NCBI RefSeq assembly: GCF_040797585.1
Contig: NZ_JBFNEO010000003.1
Coordinates: forward strand, 1 to 32,170
Direction: 5' to 3'
From: Clostridium_Z sp040797585
GTDB lineage: Bacteria; Bacillota; Clostridia; Clostridiales; Clostridiaceae
DNA length: 32,170 bases
Of this stretch, positions 25,143 to 32,170 are shown one piece after another (the stretch's first letter is position 1; each line of letters opens with the position of its first letter). The translations under genes and the position numbers were made by a program. Below the pieces are notes generated by a model. The model was not told the DNA's origin. It saw only the letters and a program-made list of their open reading frames with translations, and ran no database searches.

Positions 25143-25604
25143 CTATGCTATAGTGTTACTTGATATAATGTAAGCATATTCTAAGGTATAATTTATCTTA
25201 TTTTCTATAATTTTTTTTATAGAATCTACATCAGCTTCCTTGCTGTTTTCCAGTGATATGTATCTAAAACTTAAAACTTCTTCTATTACTGATACCATAT
25301 CTTCATCTATTATTTTATTTTTATATAATTCTCTAAAAATATTTTCTGGCTGAGAGTTTATTTTAATATTTTTAGAATTTATAAAATTAGTTGTTAAGTC
25401 TAATATACTAGTTATTATTTTCTCCATATTAATACTTATATATTGAAAATTTTTAAAATCCTTCATTTCATCATTAGTATAGTTTCTGTCCTTTAGTTTC
25501 TTTATAGAATCTTCTATTATACCTATTTTGTTTTTCATAAATTTATCCACACTTTTCCCTTCATTAAAATTAAAGTTATTCACATATAATATGGTTTTAT
25601 CCAT
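25143..25604 (-). CDS. HepT/DUF86-like small helical protein coupled to recQ
   Basis: A 153-residue all-helical protein. KIGIIEDSIKKLKDRNYTND, FQYISINMEKIITSILDLTT, NIFRELYKNKIIDEDMVSVI and EEVLSFRYISLEN follow the order of helices in DUF86/HepT proteins. The toxin motif RxxxxHxY would fall at RYISLENS, where His and Tyr are replaced by Glu and Ser. So if it belongs to the family it is not an active HepT. Its ATG is two bases after the recQ stop, with its ribosome site inside recQ, so translation should be coupled. No MNT antitoxin is beside it. Confidence 0.5.
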   Translation of the reverse strand: MDKTILYVNNFNFNEGKSVDKFMKNKIGIIEDSIKKLKDRNYTNDEMKDFKNFQYISINMEKIITSILDLTTNFINSKNIKINSQPENIFRELYKNKIIDEDMVSVIEEVLSFRYISLENSKEADVDSIKKIIENKINYTLEYAYIISSNTIA

Positions 25605-25606
25605 AA

Positions 25607-27403
25607 TTATAATTTCTTCCTCTTCTCATTTTCAAGTTTTAGTTTGTGATTTTTAACTATATTCAGCACTAGCTTTCCATAATTAATAATTTTCCTCTCT
25701 CCCATGCCCTTTATGTCTTTAAGTTCCTCATAGGTTATTGGAAGAGTATTAGCTATTTCAATTAATGTAGCATCTGAAAATACCATATAAGGCTTTATAT
25801 TGTCCCTTAGTGATATATCCTTTCTAAGAAGCCTTAACTTCTTAAATAACTCTTCATCGAGAACTACGCTTGCTTTACTTTGTTTAATATTTAATAGTAC
25901 TTTTTCCTTACCCTTTAATATATTTATAGACTTATCATTAAGCTTAAGAAGGGAATAAGTATTAGGTTTCTTATCTAAATACCCTCCTTCAACTAATCCA
26001 TTAATCATGTCCTTAATATACATATTACTATACTCTTTCATTATGCCAAAGGTAGATAAATCATCAAGATTATTTGCAACTATCTTAGGACCCTTGACTC
26101 CTCTTAAAATATCACAGAGTACTGAAATTCCTACTTTTCCACGGGTTCTATATATACAAGATAATATCTTCTGAGCATCTATAGTATAGTCATAAAGTTC
26201 ATGATTGTTTAAGCAGCTACTACAATTATTACAGAACTCTCTTATATTAGAATCTCCAAAATAAGATAATATAAACTTTCTTAAACATCCATCACTTTCA
26301 CAAAACTTTACCATATCGCTTAGTTTCATAATCTCTATTGCCCTTCTTTCAAAGGAAGATGAAGTATTTATTATATATTCTTGTCTCTCTATATCATTTC
26401 TATTATATAAAAGATGGCAGTTACATAATTCTCCATCTCGACCTCCTCTACCAATCTCTTGATAATAACTCTCTAAGTTTTTCGTCATGGAAAAATGTAT
26501 GATATATCTTATATTAGACTTATCTATTCCCATTCCAAAAGCATTGGTAGCAACCATCACATTAGTTTTTTCAAATAGAAACTCTTCTTGATAACTATGC
26601 TTTAAGTTATCATCTATCCCTCCATGATACTTACTTACATAGAAACCTCTTTCTCTTAAGTACTCATATAGTCCATCTACTTCTTTTCTAGTTGCACAAT
26701 ATATAATTCCACTTTCCTCTTCATTTTCTCTTATATAATCCTTAACAAACTCTAACTTATCTATTTCCTTATGTATATTTATAGAAAGATTATCTCTACT
26801 AAATCCACCTAAATATATATACGGATTATTTACTCCAAGAAGATTTATAGAGTCCTCCCGTACGTTTTCCGTGGCTGTAGCTGTAAAAGCTGTTATTACT
26901 GGTGTAATATGTAGAGAGTTTATAAAAGGCTTTATGTATGTATAGCTCTTTCTAAAATCATGTCCCCACTGGGAAACACAATGAGCCTCATCCACTGCTA
27001 TCTGTGAAATATGAAGTGTTCTAATTAAATTACAAAAATAAGAGCTTTCTAGCCTCTCTGGTGCTATGTATAAAAGTTTCACTTCTCCAAGCTTAGTCCT
27101 TTTTATTATGGATTTTATATTATCTAAAGATATAGTAGAATTTATATACTCTGCTTCTATCCCCATATTATTAAGGTTGTCCACTTGGTCCTTCATTAAG
27201 GATATTAATGGGGAGATAACTAAGGTGGTTCCTTTCATAATAAGAGCCGGTATTTGATAACATAAAGATTTCCCTCCACCAGTAGGCATTATACAGAACA
27301 CGTTATTCCTTTTTAATATTTTATCTATTATGTCATACTGACCTTGTCTAAAAGAAGAATATCCAAAATATTTATTTAAAATTTTTAAAGCTATATCCAT
27401 CAT
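25607..27403 (-). CDS. recQ: RecQ-family DNA helicase
   Basis: A 598-residue 3'-5' DNA helicase. Walker A MPTGGGKS at 39-46, DEAH at 138-141, AFTATATE, and the arginine-finger region QEIGRGGRDG. The zinc-binding Cys set (FCESDGCLRKFILSYF, then FCNNCSSC) is near 370-400, followed by a winged-helix RQC part, then an HRDC domain near 515-590 (FKKLRLLRKDISLRDNIKPY, ELKDIKGMGERKIINYG). It repairs stalled forks and takes part in recombination. The first of two ATG codons has AAAAGGGTG nine bases before it. A small HepT-like gene follows in the same transcript. Confidence 0.92.
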   Translation of the reverse strand: MMDIALKILNKYFGYSSFRQGQYDIIDKILKRNNVFCIMPTGGGKSLCYQIPALIMKGTTLVISPLISLMKDQVDNLNNMGIEAEYINSTISLDNIKSIIKRTKLGEVKLLYIAPERLESSYFCNLIRTLHISQIAVDEAHCVSQWGHDFRKSYTYIKPFINSLHITPVITAFTATATENVREDSINLLGVNNPYIYLGGFSRDNLSINIHKEIDKLEFVKDYIRENEEESGIIYCATRKEVDGLYEYLRERGFYVSKYHGGIDDNLKHSYQEEFLFEKTNVMVATNAFGMGIDKSNIRYIIHFSMTKNLESYYQEIGRGGRDGELCNCHLLYNRNDIERQEYIINTSSSFERRAIEIMKLSDMVKFCESDGCLRKFILSYFGDSNIREFCNNCSSCLNNHELYDYTIDAQKILSCIYRTRGKVGISVLCDILRGVKGPKIVANNLDDLSTFGIMKEYSNMYIKDMINGLVEGGYLDKKPNTYSLLKLNDKSINILKGKEKVLLNIKQSKASVVLDEELFKKLRLLRKDISLRDNIKPYMVFSDATLIEIANTLPITYEELKDIKGMGERKIINYGKLVLNIVKNHKLKLENEKRKKL

Positions 27404-27926
27404 AATAACTACACCCTTTTTATTTTATATCTATAATTATTAACACATTACTTCTTTATATATTCATATCTTCTCATAATAATAATTTATACTTTATATT
27501 ATATACTACAAATTAACTATCCCAAACCTCCTACTTAATATAAAATATAAGCTGAAAAACTTATTTTATCTGATGGCTACAAATGTCTCAGACATGAATT
27601 AGAATATAATCTGAAATTTATATAGATTTATCAAATAGTGCCTAGCAGTAAATTTAAAATTATAATTGGCCTTAACTCCATTGGGAGATTGAGTTTTCCA
27701 ATAATATATATGTTGAATTTTCTGATTACTCTTAAAAGTAGGTTGACATTAATGATTTTTCACTTATATAATTATTAGGGTTTAATAGATATATTTAATG
27801 TCTTAGCTATACCTTAAAAATATGTTTATGGTGCTTATTTTAAGGTTATCTTGGATAACGTTTTCATTATAGTTAATCTATTACTTATATAATTTAAAAA
27901 TACATATAGATACTATAATTAAGACA
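27404..27926. other. gene-free region with hairpins and a repeat fragment
   Basis: No gene is seen. TTTATCTGATGGCTAC at 27565-27580 matches the 3' end of the dispersed repeat on the minus strand (about 19 of 23 bases with the bases beyond), a decayed fourth copy. Further on, TAATAGAT near 27785 and ATCTATTA near 27882 are inverted, and inside them CCTTAAAAATA pairs with TATTTTAAGG, giving a long hairpin before the intact copy C. Confidence 0.4.
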
Positions 27927-28059
27927 TTTATCTTATGGCTACCAACTGTAACACCTCCATCCTCTTGAAAGGTGGGGATTAACAGTTGCTACGCCCCTAG
28001 ATTAGCTCATCTAATCTTTAGATGGTAAAACACACTACCTGAAGGAAGATTCGTTCTAT
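27927..28059 (-). repeat. dispersed structured repeat, copy C
   Basis: On the minus strand it begins ATAGAACGAATCTTCCTTCAG and ends GGTAGCCATAAGATAAA. CAACTGT pairs exactly with ACAGTTG; AGATTA-loop-TAATCT forms a perfect hairpin. It is antisense to the ilvA-like gene's leader, ending 42 bases before that gene's ATG. Confidence 0.75.
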
Positions 28060-28100
28060 GATGACATTAAATTATGTTTTGATAATAAGGGGGAACACTA

Positions 28101-29336
28101 ATGGAAAAGGTTAATAGAAAACATACTAAACCTGTATTGACACTTAAGAATGTTGAAGATGCTAGAAAAATAATAGGGGATATTTGTATACATACAAACT
28201 TAATTCATAGTATGGCACTTAGTAATTGCTGTGGTAATGATGTTTACATAAAGCCTGAAAATCTTCAAATCACAGGTTCTTTTAAACTTAGGGGAGCACT
28301 AAATAAAATAAGTAAATTAACTGATGATCAAAAATCAAAAGGTTTGGTTGCTGCCTCTGCTGGTAATCATGCTCAAGGAGTTGCCTATTCAGCTCAAAAG
28401 TTAGGTATAAAGGCTACCATAGTTATGCCTAAAACTACTCCTCTTATAAAAGTTGAGTCTACAAAACAATATGGTGCTGAGGTTGTTCTTACTGGTACTT
28501 GTTATGATGATGCCTATGAAGAGGCTAAAAGGCTGGAAAATGAACATGGATACACATTTATACATCCTTTTAATGATGCTGACATAATGGCTGGTCAAGG
28601 AACCATGGCTCTTGAAATATTAGAGGATATAAAAGATGTATATGCAATACTTGTACCAATAGGCGGAGGTGGCCTTATAAGTGGTGTTGCTGTAGCTGCT
28701 AAATCAATAAACCCTAATATTAAAATAATTGGGGTAGAGTCTGAAGGTGCTAAAGCTATGAGACTCTCTTTAGATAATAATAAGCTTACAAACCTTGATA
28801 TAGTTGATACCATTGCAGATGGTGGTGCTGTTAAAAATCCTGGTGATCTTGCTTTTGAAGTGGTAAAACAATACGTTGATGATATAATAACTATCACAGA
28901 TGAAGAGGTTATAGATTCTATATTTACCTTAGTTGAAAAACATAAAATAGTTGCTGAAGCTACTGGTGGACTATCTATAGCTGCATTAAAAAAGTTAAAC
29001 TTTAAGAATAAAAAAGTAGTTCCTATTATAAGTGGAGGAAACATAGATATAATAACCTTGACCTCTGGACTTAACTATGGGCTAGTTTCAAGAAAAAGAA
29101 TAGCTGATTTATCTTTAGAACTTAAAAATTCTCCTGGTCAAATCTCTAAAATCTCATCAATAATATCAGAGCAAGGAGCTAATATAGTAGAAATTAATCA
29201 TAATCATACTAAAGTTATGGAACATTTTAAGAAGGTTGTAGTAACCGTTACCATTGAAACAAATGGACAAGACCATATAGATCATATAACTAAATCTTTA
29301 GAAGATAAGGGCTATAAAGTTATCTCTAACAATTAG
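28101..29336 (+). CDS. ilvA: threonine ammonia-lyase with ACT domain
   Basis: A 411-residue PLP enzyme that turns threonine (or serine) into 2-oxobutyrate (or pyruvate) and ammonia. ITGSFKLRGA carries the PLP lysine, Lys62; AASAGNHAQGVAYSA is the substrate loop and PIGGGGLISGVA binds the cofactor phosphate. Residues about 330-411 form one ACT-like regulatory domain (LELKNSPGQISKISSIISEQ). The length fits the short, catabolic-type enzyme rather than the 500-residue biosynthetic one. No isoleucine genes are adjacent, so biosynthesis or degradation cannot be told apart. GGGGG lies eight bases before ATG. Confidence 0.9.
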   Translation: MEKVNRKHTKPVLTLKNVEDARKIIGDICIHTNLIHSMALSNCCGNDVYIKPENLQITGSFKLRGALNKISKLTDDQKSKGLVAASAGNHAQGVAYSAQKLGIKATIVMPKTTPLIKVESTKQYGAEVVLTGTCYDDAYEEAKRLENEHGYTFIHPFNDADIMAGQGTMALEILEDIKDVYAILVPIGGGGLISGVAVAAKSINPNIKIIGVESEGAKAMRLSLDNNKLTNLDIVDTIADGGAVKNPGDLAFEVVKQYVDDIITITDEEVIDSIFTLVEKHKIVAEATGGLSIAALKKLNFKNKKVVPIISGGNIDIITLTSGLNYGLVSRKRIADLSLELKNSPGQISKISSIISEQGANIVEINHNHTKVMEHFKKVVVTVTIETNGQDHIDHITKSLEDKGYKVISNN

Positions 29337-29401
29337 TGAGTTCTATGGGTTATACAAAATCCTCTAATAAAATATCTTGTATAATAATCTTTATAAAAAT
29401 A

Positions 29402-29448
29402 AAGGGGATAAAAGATAGAGTTTTTTTTAACCCTATCTTTTATCCCTT
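29402..29448. terminator. terminator between ilvA and the ABC cluster
   Basis: AAGGGGATAAAAGATAG pairs with CTATCTTTTATCCCTT around a T-rich loop. The minus strand continues TTTATTTTTAT, so it mainly ends the ABC operon, but it serves both convergent units. Confidence 0.8.
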
Positions 29449-29468
29449 ATAATATCTCTAGCCTCTCT

Positions 29469-30143
29469 CTAAATTTCTTCTCTATTCCTATAAAAGCTTA
29501 TAGAAATCTTATAAGACATGTAGAACACAATTAGAGATATAACTAATATTAAGCTGCTTACTAAAAGCATATTATTAGCAATGCTACTTACAACATTTTG
29601 CATACCATAATTTTCTTCAAGTTTTTTAAATACAAAGTTATATCCCAATACAAGTATAAATATAAATGATACGTTAAAGTATCCAAAGTTCTTTTCTAAT
29701 GCTTTAAAAAATACTGGAACATATAAAGATATCAATAGTATAAATATAGATAATGAAATTCCAAGTGTACTAAAACTTATAGAAGGTACATTTATAGATA
29801 AAACTCTTAATAAAGCTATAACTACTAAAGTCGATACCACATATATAAAAAAGCATAATATAGAAAATATATACTTAGATATAACTACCTCTTTTGGAGT
29901 AGTTGGTATACTTTTTATTATCATATAAATTTTACTCTTGTTTTACATGTTAATATTATATAAAAATACTTGTAATCTACAGAATACAAGTGAAAATCCA
30001 TATAAGAACTGTGATCCTATATAGAAATACTGCTCCTTATTCAAAAATCCATTAATAACTCCACAGAAAAGTATTATAAACATTCCACATAAAGATATTA
30101 TTTTTTTCTGAGTAATCCATTCCTTATATAATAAAGTCTTCAT
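29469..30143 (-). pseudogene. ABC-2 permease gene interrupted by an in-frame stop
   Basis: From the ATG at 30143 the frame encodes MKTLLYKEWITQKKIISLCG and a membrane segment, then hits TAA at 29945-29943 after 66 residues. The same frame continues six codons later with NKSKIYMIIKSIPTTPKEVV and runs to 29469 as a normal permease with about five more membrane segments. The whole would be 224 residues with one stop, close to the 218 of its neighbour. A single base change would restore it. The 3' part could restart at the ATG at 29924. It looks like a recent nonsense mutation or a sequencing error. Confidence 0.75.
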
Positions 30144-30145
30144 AA

Positions 30146-30802
30146 CTAAAACTCCTTTCTATCATATATATAGATAGAAATCACCATAGAGATTATATAT
30201 AATATAAAAGCACCAGTTAATATCATTACTTTGTAGTTCTCACCTAAAATATTATTTACATATAAGTTTATTCTCTCATATGCGGAATCATCCATATTAT
30301 ATATAACCATAGTCATTGCCATAATGGCTATCATCATAAATAATTTCTGAATGGTCTTTCCAAGATCTAATCCAAAACCAATAATAAATGGAGTCATAAG
30401 AGTTGACCATATAATTAGTACTAGAAAATTTTCAAATATAAAAGTTGAGTTAATTTCATATATACTAAATACTCTTATACCAATCCTACCCAAAATCTCT
30501 TGAGCAAAAAGCACTATGATTATACATAGTACAGCAAGTATCATCAAGGATATATATCTCCCACATACTATCTTAAATCTGTTTGCTGGTAGTGAATTTA
30601 CAAAATCCATACTCTTATATTCATGATAAAAAATATAACTATAAGCCAGCATATATATCATAAAGGCAATATATCTAAACATATTTGCTTTTGTAATACC
30701 ATTTCCTGAAGAAAATACAGCAGGATAGACTAAAGAAAAAATTAATATTGCCTTCCATGTAGTCTTAGCTAAGTTAAGATCTTTTAAAATCAAAGCCTTC
30801 AT
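30146..30802 (-). CDS. ABC-2 type permease
   Basis: A 218-residue membrane protein with six hydrophobic segments, of the ABC2_membrane_4-like kind found with YtrA-type regulators. It starts MKALILKDLNLAKTTWKAI and carries EYKSMDFVNSLPANRFKIV after the second segment, the same loop seen in the broken neighbour (SIPTTPKEVVISKY). It should pair with that permease and the ATPase to export an unknown substrate, perhaps a cell-envelope-active peptide. AGGTGAG precedes ATG, ten bases after the ATPase stop. Confidence 0.8.
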   Translation of the reverse strand: MKALILKDLNLAKTTWKAILIFSLVYPAVFSSGNGITKANMFRYIAFMIYMLAYSYIFYHEYKSMDFVNSLPANRFKIVCGRYISLMILAVLCIIIVLFAQEILGRIGIRVFSIYEINSTFIFENFLVLIIWSTLMTPFIIGFGLDLGKTIQKLFMMIAIMAMTMVIYNMDDSAYERINLYVNNILGENYKVMILTGAFILYIISMVISIYIYDRKEF

Positions 30803-30812
30803 ATACTCTCAC

Positions 30813-31667
30813 CTACCTTTTATTCATATAGACCATAATGTCATCTAAAGTAGGTTTTTCTATAATTGCCTTTTTCCCTAGGTTCTCTATAACTAAGTTT
30901 TTATTGTCCGTTAAAGCTTCAAATCCAAAACTATTTTTATCTACAGATATAAATAACTTTTTAGTATGATTATCTAAAAGATTATTATCTCCCTTTACAA
31001 TAGCGTAATTCTCCATAATATAATCCTTACTCCTTGAGAAAACTATCTTTCCATTATTTAAAAAGGTTATATAATCTGCTATTCTCTCAAGGTCTGAGGT
31101 TATATGAGTAGAGAAGAATATACTCTTATTTTCATCCTGAATTATACCTTGAAGTATATCTAGAATTTCTCTTCTAAACACTGGATCAAGCCCTGAGGTA
31201 GGTTCATCCATTATTATTAAATCTGCATTATGAGATAAGGCTATGGCTAAAGAGAATTTCATCTTCATACCCTTTGATAGCTCCCTAAGTCTTTTGTTCT
31301 CATTTAAAGAGAATCCTCTCATATATTCTTTAAATAACTTATCATCCCATGATTTATAGAAAGGAGCTACTATAGACTTTATCTCCTTAAGTTTTAAATA
31401 CTCATAAAAATTAGCTTCATCATAAACAAATCCAATTCTTTCTTTTATAACCTTCTCCTTTTCTATATTGTCTTGTCCAAAGACCTTTATCATGCCGTTA
31501 TCTCTTTTTAGAAGATTCATTATTAGTTTAATTGTGGTGCTTTTACCAGCACCATTGGGTCCAATGAATCCCATAATATATCCCTTTTTAAGCTGAAAAG
31601 ATACATTATCTAATTTAAAGTCCTTAAAACTCTTACTTAAATTTTTAACCTCTAAAATATTATCCAT
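30813..31667 (-). CDS. ABC transporter ATPase (YtrB/BcrA-like)
   Basis: A 284-residue ATPase: Walker A GPNGAGKST at 36-44, signature LSKGMKMK (Lys instead of the usual second Gly), Walker B LIIMDEPTSGLDP and switch region FFSTHITSDLERIAD. The C-terminal 70 residues are specific to the exporter group that works with ABC-2 permeases. AAGGGGATG precedes ATG. It heads the ATPase-permease-permease group, with a GntR regulator upstream on the same strand. Confidence 0.88.
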   Translation of the reverse strand: MDNILEVKNLSKSFKDFKLDNVSFQLKKGYIMGFIGPNGAGKSTTIKLIMNLLKRDNGMIKVFGQDNIEKEKVIKERIGFVYDEANFYEYLKLKEIKSIVAPFYKSWDDKLFKEYMRGFSLNENKRLRELSKGMKMKFSLAIALSHNADLIIMDEPTSGLDPVFRREILDILQGIIQDENKSIFFSTHITSDLERIADYITFLNNGKIVFSRSKDYIMENYAIVKGDNNLLDNHTKKLFISVDKNSFGFEALTDNKNLVIENLGKKAIIEKPTLDDIMVYMNKR

Positions 31668-31820
31668 AAAAACATCCCCTTATATTAAACTACAAATTAA
31701 GCTATTTTTTCATATTGCCTTAACAGATTTTTAGACTCAATCTAAGGCTTTAATCCTAATAACCTTCTAATTTAGTTAAGGTTGCCTTCCTCATAGCTTC
31801 CTTTCCCCTATGAAATTTTT

Positions 31821-32170
31821 TTACTCGTAAAGAAGTGTGAGCATCTCTTTTAAATCCTCTAAGGTAATACCTACTGTCTTTCCTTCTTCCACGGCTTTTA
31901 AAAGATATTCTTCAACATTTCTTATCTTCATCTCTTTTAAAAGTTCTTTATTTTGAGAAGAAACAAAAGATCCCTTCCCCTTTACTGTTTCTATAAACCC
32001 TGACCTTTCAAGTTCCTCATATGCTCTCTTAGTAGTTATTACACTTATTTTAAGAGTCTGTGCTAAATTCCTTATAGATGGTAATCCTTCCCCTTCTCTT
32101 AGCTCTCCTGATAATATTGCTGATTCTATTTGAGCTCTTATTTGCTCATATATAGGATCAGCTGAGGAGT
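31821..32170 (-). CDS. GntR-family regulator, YtrA subfamily, 5' end cut by the window
   Basis: The visible 115 codons begin PIYEQIRAQIESAILSGEL, then LPSIRNLAQTLKISVITTKR and AYEELERSGFIETVKGKGSF, a complete winged-helix DNA-binding domain. A short helical tail follows (LKEMKIRNVEEYLLKAVEEG) and LEDLKEMLTLLYE before TAA at 31823-31821. The lack of a large effector domain fits YtrA, a repressor of the neighbouring ABC exporter that responds to wall stress. The 153 bases before the ATPase hold a hairpin (GCCTTAAC near 31717 with GTTAAGG near 31775) that may weaken readthrough. Confidence 0.9.
   Translation of the reverse strand, partial: SSADPIYEQIRAQIESAILSGELREGEGLPSIRNLAQTLKISVITTKRAYEELERSGFIETVKGKGSFVSSQNKELLKEMKIRNVEEYLLKAVEEGKTVGITLEDLKEMLTLLYE

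Noticed and set aside
25143..25604. A complete HepT-MNT toxin-antitoxin system
   Set aside because: No nucleotidyltransferase antitoxin gene is nearby and the catalytic His and Tyr are absent.
27927..28100. Repeat copy C as a riboswitch of the threonine ammonia-lyase gene
   Set aside because: Its orientation is opposite to that gene, and the same element occurs in other contexts, so it cannot be a gene-specific leader switch in the sense direction.

Overview
The window looks like a chromosomal segment of a low-GC, spore-forming Firmicute, most likely Clostridium sensu stricto. The base composition is strongly AT-rich, ribosome binding sites are strong AGGAGG types, and gene types include clostridial insulinase-family (M16C) protease, M4 thermolysin-like protease, ThiT, RecQ and CotA-like oxidases. 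No tRNA, rRNA, CRISPR array, phage or intact insertion sequence was seen. Species cannot be fixed from the sequence alone.

Layout. 1-2.5 kb: a small edge gene, then a c-di-AMP (ydaO-type) riboswitch ahead of a small secreted protein, then a double-GNAT acetyltransferase. 2.7-6.9 kb: a slightly short MFS transporter, a SAM methyltransferase with a long leader, a structured intergenic stretch that may be an orphan RNA, and a membrane-anchored DUF4230 protein. 6.9-12 kb: vitamin uptake. A TPP riboswitch with terminator controls thiT (thiamine), and a cobalamin riboswitch with terminator precedes btuF-btuC-btuD (corrinoid import); a decayed transporter tail lies between them. 12.3-15.3 kb: an M16C zinc peptidase.

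15.5-21.8 kb is the most unusual region. Four short adjacent minus-strand genes encode paralogues built as an N-terminal helix, a Gln/Lys/Tyr/His-rich low-complexity middle, and a C-terminal SGN(S/T)xN motif. A nearby 204-residue protein carries the same motif. Divergent from them are two CotA-like multicopper oxidases in a 1.8-kb tandem duplication that includes promoter and terminator. Both copies have a near-perfect sigma-K-type promoter and a TTG start. I infer a spore-coat locus in which the oxidases may cross-link the Tyr/Lys/Gln-rich proteins.

22-32 kb: a secreted M4 metalloprotease, two small unrecognised proteins, recQ coupled to a small HepT/DUF86-like gene, threonine ammonia-lyase with an ACT domain, and a GntR-regulated ABC-2 exporter cluster in which one permease is broken by an in-frame stop.

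A dispersed repeat of about 135 nt occurs three times (1458-1591, 8878-9013, and 27927-28059 on the minus strand), with a fragment near 27565. The copies differ in sequence yet keep the same stem-loops, which suggests a structured RNA or a small mobile element. I do not recognise it.
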